A stretch of DNA of 64,000 nucleotides from Ryuthela nishihirai (taxonomy: Eukaryota > Arthropoda > Arachnida > Araneae > Heptathelidae), in contig JAWZYU010000004.1 in the NCBI GenBank assembly GCA_038380435.1, positions 22,728,001 through 22,792,000 of the forward strand, read 5' to 3'. Position numbers and translations under genes: made by a program. The notes under the pieces are model-generated. The model ran no database searches. It was not told the origin of the DNA and saw only the letters and a list, made by a program, of their open reading frames with translations. Position 1 is the first letter of the stretch; every line of letters begins with the position of its first letter. This document shows positions 22,142 through 31,436 of this stretch, piece after piece.

Positions 22142-22845
22142 AATAGTGATTCACAAGAATGGATAAATAAAATAATAAATTTTAACTAAATTTATTATTA
22201 AAAATAAACTTTAACCCGATGAGCTAAACCACCTGTCATTGTTGAACGCATCTGACATGAGCCTCCCCTCCCCATTACAAGTAGCAATTCCTCGAAATGG
22301 AGAGAGTAAATGCTGATTTCTTATACAGCAAGAATCAATCATTGTTCCAGCAATGTCCAGAGGAGCAGACATTATATTTTTTATGAAGGTATGGGAAGTG
22401 GACAGTGGTCAATTTCATCTGTGTCCCCCCTCTCAAGGAATGCAGTGGACATCAATGTGAAGTTTGAGATTTTCCTAGTGGCCTGTGGCAAGGAGTGAGA
22501 GCTTAACCCTCCATGAAATGTTTTTTTCAATTGGTAGAAGAAAAAGTGGAAGGACAGAGTCCCTCTCAGTAGGTAGGTAGATCATAGAGAGGGCTGACTT
22601 TGTAAAGGTGCAAGAGTAGGTTGGTTTGATTTGAACTGCCAACTACCTGGTCACGCACCATAAGTGTATTGTGCTAAGTGCATATTGAATTGGGAGCATG
22701 GTTACCCCTAATGTTTACACTATGGCTAGAGAGAGAGACTTTGAAACAACCCTGCTGAGGAGTGGTCAAATTCACAGGGTCCTGGTGCTGACCATTTATA
22801 CCTATTAGACTGGATTTGTTTATGGATTTGAGCTTGATTATGGAT
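22142..22845 (+). repeat. 704-bp duplicated block, copy 2
   Basis: Identical to 18047-18750. Its left edge joins the truncated 3' part of L4. At its right edge similarity drops to roughly 95 percent by eye as the sequence continues into the L5 5' UTR, which is homologous to the L4 5' UTR. Confidence 0.9.
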
Positions 22846-23112
22846 GCTGGACTTGCTGCACTAGTGGGCCTCTGTTGAGGGAGAATCTGCCGCTTTTTTT
22901 TCTGTTTGCTTCTGGGTTGCCAGCCCTAAGTGAACAGAGGCATGGGATACCTTATATCAGCTGGCGGATAATCCTAATCAGAGGCCATCACAGGTACCTG
23001 AACCTTGCTTAGCTAGTTGGGCATCGTCAAACCTAAACTGGAGTAATGTGTCTAAGGCAAGCTATATGGCTCTTGAAAAACTCCACTAGAAAAGATGGTA
23101 CATGAAGTTCCT

Positions 23113-23495
23113 GGGGCGGGGGTGGCTCAGTCGGTAGCACGCCAGGCTCGTAATCTGTAGTTCCCAGGTTCGAGTCCCAGCTGGGTCAGCGTTGATATTT
23201 ATCTCTGCAAAATTCCCCGCCCTGCCCACGGTCAGTAGGGGACACCGATGGGCTTGGAAAGGCCGCCGTCTGTCGGATGGGACGTTAAGCCATGGCCCCG
23301 TGTGCGGGAGAGCCATACCCTGTGCACGTTAAAGAACACGCTGGATGGCCTTGACGGGAGGCTACCATCTGTCTCCCAACAGCTGTTCCAGTGGGTCCCC
23401 TCCCCCAACCTTCTCTGAGACTTCAGGGTTCGTGTGACCTGGCTATTTAGCACATGGTGTGCAAAAAAGTGCCGCTCAGAGGTAAAACAACCCAA
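23113..23495 (+). mobile_element. SINE1 inserted in the 5' UTR of LINE L5
   Basis: Sense copy beginning GGGGCGGGGGTGGCTCAGTC and ending CAACCCAA. The target duplication TGAAGTTCCT lies at 23103-23112 and 23498-23507. Confidence 0.93.
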
Positions 23496-23666
23496 CCTGA
23501 AGTTCCTACCAGCATCTGATTTCAGCCTTTAGCAGAGGAGGAACAGGTCTTTGCCCCATGCCTGCGATCAGGGGGCTGTTTGATATTGTTGGCCCTACCT
23601 ATCTCAATAAACCTAGTTTCTATAAAAAAAACCTACTAATCATTTTCTCTCTGCAGGAACAGGAAC

Positions 23667-26522
23667 ATGAGGACATTATATAGAGATTATTTTCTTTATG
23701 TCCTCGCGAAGGAATTCCAGCGCTATAACCTAGATATTCTAGGCTTGCAAGAGACCAGATGGACAGATAAAGGCCAGATTCTTAAAAATAATCTTAAATT
23801 TCTCTTTTCAGGGAGAGAAGATAATAGGGATCACCAATGCATGGGTCTGCTTCTACACACTAGTGATGCTCTTCTAGCATATGAGTGCATTAATGAAAGG
23901 TTTCTTACAGCGAAATTACATACAAGCATTAAAGACTTGATGTTATCTGCTGTTATGCCCCCACTGAGGATGCTGATGAGGATGAGAAGGATAGGTTTTA
24001 CGAACAACTTCAGGATATTTTGAATTCTGTCAAGAAAGGAGATATTACCTTTCTTCTAGGTGACTTCAATGCCAAAGTTGGTACTGACTCTGACCTTTGG
24101 GGAAGGGTGATAGGCCCTTTTGGTACTGGTAGCTGCAATGGCAATGGGCAACGTCTCCTACAGGTAAGTAAACTCAATGGTTTCAGAATAACTAACACTT
24201 ATTACAAACACCGCGATATACATAAGTACACATGGGTTTCGCCTGATGGGCTGCATAAGAATATGATTGATTATATATTAATTAACAGCAAACGGGCTAG
24301 TTCTGTCAGGAATACCAGGGCATATAGGGGGAGATGAAATTGAATCTGACCATTATCTTGTTAAAAGTGTCTTGCAATTTAAACTTTAAAAGTGTTGTGC
24401 TATGGTTAAAAAATTTGCCATTAATACTGAGGCACTGAAAGACCCAGTTATGGCTAAAGCTTACCATGATAGGTTACTTAGTCATTATGACAGTCATAGT
24501 TTCCATACCACTGAAGTTGAGGAAGAGTGGGACCATTTTGAAGACGCTTTTTTGGAAACTAACAGTACTCTTTTAGAGAAAAAGGTGCAGAGGAGACAGA
24601 ATTATGAGTGATAAGGCACTTGAGCTTATTTCAGAAAGAAAGAACTGCAGGAATGTCCATAATCAATACCCTATTCCTAACAGAAAACATTACAGAGAGC
24701 TTAATAAACGTGTAAAGCATCAGTTAGCTGCTGATAAGAATCTTTTGCTTGATGGCTTGGTTGACAAAGCCGAGGAAGCAGTTAGACGGCACAACAGCAG
24801 ACAGCTGTACCAGAGAGTTAATGTTTTGTGTGGTAGAAAATGGACAGGTATACAGGGATTTAAGGATAAACAAGGTAAGGTTATAGAAGGTGAGTATTCT
24901 GTCATGGCCAGGTGGGCGGATCATTTCAGTGATGTTCTAAACAATGTGGTTAGTTCTATTCCCATTGTTTGTAATGATGATAGATGCATTGGTGGCTTTA
25001 ATATTGGCCCTATAACACAATCTGCAGCTATTTTGGTTGATTCTAAACTTAAACTTCATAAATCCCCAGGTGTAGATGAAATTACTATGGAAATGCTTAG
25101 ATCTGGGAATGTTTTGGTTACCACTTGGATGACTGAAATTCTGAATATCTTTTATGATAAAGGCATGGTTCCTAAGGATTTTACCAGAGCTATTATTATC
25201 CCTATTTTCAAAAACGGTAATCGAAGTTCTTGTGATAATTATAGGGGTATCAACCTACTCTCTGTTCCAGGTAAGTTCTTTCCATGATTGTGCTTAATAG
25301 AATTAAGAATCTGGTTGACAGGCAATTGCGTGATGAGCAATGTGGATTCAGAAGTGGTAGGGGATGTGTGGATCAGATATTTTCACTTAGGCAGATTCTT
25401 GAGAAATGTTTAGTTTCAGAAACCTTTGGTTGCTAGTTTTGTTGATTTCAAAAAGGCTTTCGACTCTGTTGATCGCCATAATTTGTGGTTGATTGTGAGA
25501 AAATATGGTATATCAGACAAGTTAGTTAACATAATGAAAGCTCTCTATAATAACACTGAGTCATATATGAGAGTTGGTAAGGCTTGTAGCAATTGGTTTA
25601 GCATTACTTCTGGTGTTCGACAACGGTGCATTTTGTCTCCTTTTCTCTTTAGCTTGGTTATTGATTATGTTATGCAAAATTCACTTCAAGGGAAAGATTT
25701 TGGCCTTAAAAGGACTGGAGATACGAAAATTTCTGACTTAGATTATGCTGAAGGTTATGGATGGTTTAGCATTTTCAGCAATGATGTTGATGAGATGAAC
25801 TCTTTCGTTCGAGCTATTGATGAGACTGGTAGTAGAGTAGGTTTGGTTATAAACAAATAAAAACCAAAGTGATGAAAATTGGACAAGCAGGCTGTGATTC
25901 AGTTAATCTGAATGGTTGCAGTCTTGAGCAGGTGTCACAGTTTAATTATCTTGGGAGCTATGTAACAGATACTGGTGATGCGCGGCATGAGATTAACAGA
26001 CGAATAGGGATTGTTACCGGGACTTTTAAGAATCTATGGAGAATGTGGAGAAATAGGTGTATACACCTAAAGACTAAAATTAGACTGTATAATAGTTTGG
26101 TTCTTTCTAGGGTTAGTTATGGTAGTGAAACGTGGACACTTTGTAAACAAGATAACAGGAAACTAGATGCTTTTGATTCCAGATGCTTACGCAGTATCTT
26201 GGGCATTAGGTGGTTCAACTTTGTAACTAATGATGAGGTTAGGCAAAGGAGTTTGCAACCTCCTTTAAACAGCATATTGTGCAGAGAGAGACTCCGTTGG
26301 TTTGGCCATGTTGCCCGTATGAATAATTATAGATTGGCGAATAGGGTTATGAACAGTGTGCCTAAAGGTCTCAGAAAGAAGGGGAGACCTAGGATGTGGT
26401 GGGCAGACAATGTCAAACAGTACCTTGTTAGAATTAGTGTGCAGTGGTCAGATGCAGCAGATGTAGCTGAGGACAGACTTGCTTGGAGAACTAAATTGCA
26501 CGGTCTGGTTGTACCTCCGTAG
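23667..26522 (+). pseudogene. LINE L5 endonuclease/RT ORF, several frameshifts
   Basis: MRTLYRDYFLYVLAKEFQRY at the start is followed by GLQETRW. A frameshift lies in the 'DLNVICCY' region near 23940, and LLGDFNAK is read in another frame at 24020-24337. Open pieces follow at 24402-24611, 24604-25287, 25426-25860 and 25869-26522. RT motif A FVDFKKAFDSVD is present. Motif C is destroyed: YAEGYGWFSIFSND replaces YADDLALLAND, with an insertion. GVRQRC also replaces GVRQGC. The C-terminal piece is intact to the family stop. Dead copy. Confidence 0.9.
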
Positions 26523-26560
26523 CCCATGGCTGCTTGAGATGATGATGAAGATGATGATTA

Positions 26561-27319
26561 AGGTCATTATGCTTCATTTACATTATCATTGTTTTTTTAC
26601 TGCAGTTTTATTTCAATTAAGGTTTGAATACAAGATTGTAAATACTGTATTTGGTTTCTGAAAAAATATTTATCATTTAACTGGCAGATTTATCTAACTG
26701 GCAACCCCTATTCCCCACAAATGCAGTGTAATCGGATGTTTACTACATATACATTTTTTTTTTCATTTTAATATTGGTACCTATCTATTCTTGTTGCATA
26801 TGTGCCCTTCATGCTCATAATAATTTTAAAATGTGCCCTCCAAGATAAAAAGTTTAATGATCACCTCTGTCCTAAAGAGTTTTGTTAAAACTGCCCAAAA
26901 ATGTAAAGAATCATTACATAAATATTAAATTTCACTTATTTTAGCAAGAAATTCAATATAACAGTTATTACTTGTATTTTAATTAACTTTTGAGGTATAT
27001 CCTTCTGACTAGAAATGCTGCTGTTATAAGTTTCAACTTTCACACCCTTTAAATATTAAATATATTGTTGAAAATAGAGATTTGAAAAAATTTCATTGAG
27101 ATTTTCAATTCATTGCTAATGACATTTTTTTTTATTTTCAGAAAGTGCTTATTTTCAAAGTTAGAGAGCTTTGAATGTGGCTTTCCATCCACATAAGATG
27201 AAGTGTCCCAATATCCTTGGTAAATGCAGTATAGTACAATTTGAAACAATAAGTATTAAAATATAATTATTACAGGTTTATTTTTAATATCATTTTAACT
27301 TTGCATATATGTGACCTAC
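26561..27319. other. CNOT10 intron, no feature seen
   Basis: AT-rich sequence between the L5 tail and CNOT10 exon B. No ORF, tRNA-like box or terminal inverted repeat recognised. Confidence 0.5.
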
Positions 27320-27501
27320 TTTGTATGTGTCCTGTAGGCCTGCTTGTTTCGTCGAGTTTTTCACCTGACTTTGTTTCATCAGAAGACACAGGGAATGTCT
27401 GCATTATGTCTTTGACATGTTCTGGATTAAGATGATCTATTGCTTCTGCAATTCTATCCATAAGAATTAGTGCTTCTCCTGCATATAAATGTGCAAGAAA
27501 A
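27320..27501 (-). CDS. CNOT10: CNOT10 exon B
   Basis: A 182-nt exon with acceptor TTTATAG and donor AAA|GTAGGT. One T completes the Asn codon started in exon A. It then encodes FLAHLYAGEALILMDRIAEA, IDHLNPEHV and an acidic, less conserved tail ending RPTGHIQ plus one base of Ser. Animal CNOT10 reads '[20 protein letters not shown]' and 'HLNPENV' at the same place, an unmistakable match, followed by the same kind of variable linker before the next TPR. The upstream intron to exon A is about 34.8 kb and holds most elements in the window. Confidence 0.95.
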
Positions 27502-27572
27502 CTATAAAGATAAAAAAAAAAACTTTTAGGAGAATAATTTATTACAAACAAAAGCACAATGTTGTAAGCTTT

Positions 27573-27640
27573 AATGGTTGGTTGTTTGAGGTTTTATGGT
27601 GCAAGAGCAACAAGGGCTATGTTGTGCCAAATAAGAGCGT
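27573..27640 (+). repeat. Dispersed repeat relic (GGTTGGTTGTTT...TATGGTGCAAGAGCAAC)
   Basis: The block resembles 44599-44660 (same GATGGTTGGTTGTTTAGGG and GATGCAAAGGTAACTAAGG pattern). It may be the body of another SINE, but no tRNA head is visible here. Confidence 0.45.
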
Positions 27641-28117
27641 AAACTTTAATAAAATATATAACCACTTATTATGAAAAATATAACAATAATTTCTTTCACA
27701 GATGTAAAGATGTAGTTGTTAAAATTTTGTAAGAGCTTAGAGGTTAAATGCTCTAATGAGGGTTAAATTTTTATTAGCTAGTAGGTTCCAATATTCTTAA
27801 ACAAGTGACTTCCTGAGAACCCTTTTGTTGATTGAAGATTTTTTGCAAGCCACCTAGTTTATACAAATTTCATTAATATTGCAATATAACATTATTTTAA
27901 GGTCTGTTTATACTTTTTTCACTTTCCATGAGATGTCTTTTTCGGTGACTACTTTCACCTTACACAATGAACATTTTCATAATGCAAAGTTTAAATGAAT
28001 ACTTTTTGGTGCCTTAAAATATTTAGGATACTTATTCTTTTCTTCCTTCACCATCTTTGCTTTAGCTTCTTAGACAGCCATTCAGTTCATTAACATTGGG
28101 CACTGCCGACTTCTTGT

Positions 28118-28550
28118 GGGTTGGGTTGTTTTACCTATGAGCGGCACTATTTTGCAAATAAAGGGCTAAATGGCCAAGTCACAAGGACCCCAAAGGTTCA
28201 GAGAAGGTTGGGGGAGGGGACTCACTGGACAGCTGCAGGGAGACAGAAGATAAGCCTCCCATGAAGACATCCAGCGTGTTCTTTAACATGTACAAGATAT
28301 GGCTCTCCTGCACAAGGGGCCATGGTTTAACATCCCATCTTACAGATGACAGCCTTTCCCATCCCATCTGACTGAGGTACATATAACAATAATTTCTTAC
28401 TGATCCATTATTACTGATACCCAAATACTCTTACTGACTGAGGGTAAGGTAGGGGGTTTTGTGCAGATAAATCTCAATGCTGGCGCAAATGGGACTTGAC
28501 CTGGGAACTGTAGATTACGAGCCTGGCCTGCAACTGAATGACCAACCCTG
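28118..28550 (-). mobile_element. SINE1, old degraded copy
   Basis: Recognisable by GGTTGGGTTGTTTTACC, GGCACTATTTTGCA, GGGGACTCACTGG and CTTTAACATGTACA. It has many substitutions and about 60 bp of extra sequence near 28365-28440. The tRNA-like head is decayed. Confidence 0.75.
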
Positions 28551-28609
28551 CACAATGTGGCAATACAATTTGAATGCTGTTAGCATAGAAGGATTGTACT
28601 TTTTATGTT

Positions 28610-29375
28610 TATTGTCCTCCTCTATATTCTCCTCCCCCCCAAGAGGCAACCACCTTGTCATGGTTGGGGGGGGGGCGTGAAGTTGAGGGCTCCACTGACT
28701 GGTATTGGGGGGTTCCTAGGTTGGACGGGGCCCCGACGGAGGGGCCTGGTAAGGCCTGACTAAGAGTTCCCACCACGGGAGCCGAGGCAACTTGGATCTA
28801 TATATCCTTGTTTGTGGCTAACTGGGGCACAGATTAAATTTAGGTTTTGACCGATGGATGAACTTTACTTCTATAGTACTGTTCGCAATAGGTAGTCGTG
28901 GGGTGAGCTGCATCTATATGGTCTTGTCATCGACATAGGTAGTGGAGATATGGCATTATCCCTATAATGTAGTGCAGTCCATGTATTGCAGAGCATCTAG
29001 GTTTTGTCATCATTATAAATTTCCTGTCCTCCTCTATATTGGTGTCAGGGGCGCCGAGTCAACTTGGATCCTCAATATCCTTGTTTGTGGCGACCCAGGA
29101 TGAAGATCAAATTTAGGTTTTGACCGAGGGATGAACTTTACTTCTATAGTACTGTTCGCCTTAGGTAATTGTGGGGTGAGCTGTATCTATATGGTACTGT
29201 CATGTCCTCAACCGTAGTTAGTGGTAATCTTGGCATTATCCCTATAGATGGCATGCAGTCTCTGAATTACGATACAGCTGGCTTTTTTCATTCAATTAAT
29301 TACCTGTTCTCCTCTATGCTATACATGATGGCCTATATTGTATTTCATGCATTTTTTTCACATCCTAAGGGGCTG
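28610..29375 (+). repeat. GC-rich LINE 5' UTR-like block with two ~272-bp tandem units
   Basis: A GC-rich segment (28640-28800) contains CACCTTGTCATGGTTGGGGG and the perfect hairpin GGCCCC-GACGGA-GGGGCC near 28725-28745. Two diverged tandem units follow, starting near 28785 (CAACTTGGATCTATATATCC) and 29057 (CAACTTGGATCCTCAATATC). No ORF follows. It looks like a promoter/5' UTR region of an arthropod-type LINE left without its coding part. Confidence 0.5.
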
Positions 29376-29705
29376 GAATAATTATATCAAAGTATAATTT
29401 ATATTCAAATGTGTTTTAATTAACTAACTATTGGTTAAAATTTAAAAAATTGGTAATTATTTTTAAAATGTCAGTATTTAATTTTAAATATTTCAGCAAT
29501 ATTTTAATATAATAATAATACATATGCTATTTTAAATACACTAACCAATTTCTCTCTTAACCCTAGGGCATGAGAAAATGCAACTTTTTCATTCAAAGGG
29601 ATAAATAAAACTCTTTTTGTATTGTATAGGGATAACATATTACTACAAGAATTAATCAATAATAAATTCACAGATTACCTGCTGCTATATAATTTAAGAA
29701 ATAAT

Positions 29706-29850
29706 TTTATGGAAAAAATGATTTGCTGATGAGTGGGATTCAGATCCATGCCTCCCAGCTACATGTAAGGCACCTGCCATGTAACTGGAAGCTGTGGACT
29801 CGAATCCAACTCATTGTTGAATCATTTTTTCCACAAAATTATTTCTTTAA
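29706..29850. repeat. Palindrome with a tRNA B-box-like sequence in each arm
   Basis: The left arm AATTTTATGGAAAAAATGATT plus GTGGGATTCAGATCCA is matched in inverted form by the right arm TGGACTCGAATCCAACTCA plus AATCATTTTTTCCACAAAATT. Arms are about 52 nt. Both contain a GGATTCRAGTCC-like B box. Sequence and TTTTGTGGAAAAAA ends resemble the tRNA-like repeats at 45217-45577 and 47458-47743. Confidence 0.65.
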
Positions 29851-29985
29851 TGTATTATGATTTACATTTTCCAATCACCCATCAGTACAAATTACTACTG
29901 TTAGATGGCACAAATTTTCAAAAATAAGAATCCCATATTTGCCAAAGGCAACATGTTGTTTTAGTTATCAAGTAACATTAAATGT

Positions 29986-30360
29986 GCTGGGTTGTTTTCG
30001 GAGAAGCATTTTTATGTACACAATGGGCTAAATGGCCAGGTCACATGGACCCCGAAGGCTCAAGATAGTTGGGGGAGGGGACCCACTAGAGCAGCTGTTG
30101 GGAGACGGATGGTAGCCTCCTGTCAAGGCCATCAAGCATGTTCTTTAACATGCACAGGGTATGGTTCTCCCACACGAGGCCATGGCTTAATGTCCCATCC
30201 AATGGACAATGACGGCCTTTCCAAGTCCATGGTGTCCCCTATTGACCATGGGCAGAGCAGAGAGTTGTGTGGAGATAAATCTTAACACTGCCTAGCTGGA
30301 ACTTGAACCTGGGACTGCAGATTACCAGTCTGGCACTTTACCTATTGAGACACCTCTTAA
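29986..30360 (-). mobile_element. SINE1, degraded copy
   Basis: GGGTTGTTTTCGGAGAAGC start; GGCTAAATGGCCAGGTCACA and CTTTAACATGCACAGGGTA in the body; decayed tRNA head up to about 30355. No clear target duplication. Confidence 0.8.
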
Positions 30361-30551
30361 CTTTAAGTGATGTGTATTTATATTTTAATTAACGAATTAT
30401 TTATTAAGTTCTTCATAAATAACATATTAATACAATATTAGCATTACTCTATTTGGCATGTACAACTAAAGCATGTGGAACAATTTAATAATCTTTGTGA
30501 AGAACTTTAAATTATTGTCTGAGCCACATGAGGCTTGCAAGAAGCTACATG

Positions 30552-30844
30552 GGTTGGGTTGTTTAACCTCTGAGCGGCACTTTTTTGCACACCATGGGCT
30601 AAATGGCCAGGTCACATGGACCCCGAAGGCTCAGAGAAGGTTTGGGGAGGGGACCCACTGGAACAGCTGTTGGGAGACAGATGGTAGCCTCCCGTCAAGG
30701 CCATCCAGCATGTTCTTTAACGTGCACAGGGTATGGCTCTCCCACACACAGGGCCACGGCTTAACGTCCCATCCGACGGACGGTGGCCTTTCCAAGCCCA
30801 TCGGTGTCCCCTACTGACCGTGGGCAGGGCGGGGAATTTTGCGG
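30552..30844 (-). mobile_element. SINE1, 5'-truncated, with 13-bp target duplication
   Basis: Contains the body and 3' end but stops at GGGGAATTTTGCGG, lacking the whole tRNA-like head. AAGAAGCTACATG at 30539-30551 and 30845-30857 is a perfect target duplication, so this is a primary 5'-truncated insertion, not later decay. The copy is close in sequence to the full-length ones, hence young. Confidence 0.92.
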
Positions 30845-30857
30845 AAGAAGCTACATG

Positions 30858-31436
30858 AAGCATTGCTTAATTAATTTGATATAATGTTATATGAAAGAGT
30901 TTAACCTGACAATCAGTCATGAAAATTTTTAACTGCTCAAATGATGCATTGAATAACAAGTTAAGCTTTCACTGAAATGTTCACGATAGTAGAGAGTTGA
31001 CATTATAGTAGACTTTCTGATATTAAAAAATAGAGACTGTACAAATTCTAAATGTAGTACAACAATAAATAATGTATTAGCTATCAATATTAAGGAATAG
31101 GATAACTAAGTGTAAACTGGTTCAGTAGAATAAGTTCCATAGCATCAGTATAGTTGAAATATGTTAGCAATGAAATTATAAGAATATTTATTGTCTAAAA
31201 ATTTAATTAAGTATATATATATGTGCAGTTTAAAAAATTAAGTATCTTATTCCTCTGAACAAGTTACCAACTAGTTATCCTATCCCCTTAATTCTCTAAT
31301 GTTAGAAACAATAGACTGATCACTTATTGTTGCAACCCCATTAGAATTTGACATTTATTTCTTAACATTTCAAAATCTACTACATTGTCAATTCTCAGAC
31401 ATTTTTAATATTGTAGTGAATGTCTACCTCTGATTA
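30858..31436. other. CNOT10 intron, no feature seen
   Basis: AT-rich; ends at the TTA target copy of the CMC-like transposon. Confidence 0.5.

Larger units (their letters stand above)
22740..26560 (+). mobile_element. LINE copy L5, full 3' end
   Basis: 5' UTR (about 22740-23660, interrupted by SINE1), ORF 23667-26522, and a GAT/GAA-type microsatellite tail at 26536-26560. Its 5' UTR matches L4, not L3/L7/L8. The start of the LINE inside the duplicated block cannot be fixed exactly. Confidence 0.88.

Noticed and set aside
29558..29610. TTAACCCTAGGGCATGAG, resembling a piggyBac end
   Set aside because: No matching inverted end flanked by TTAA was found nearby.
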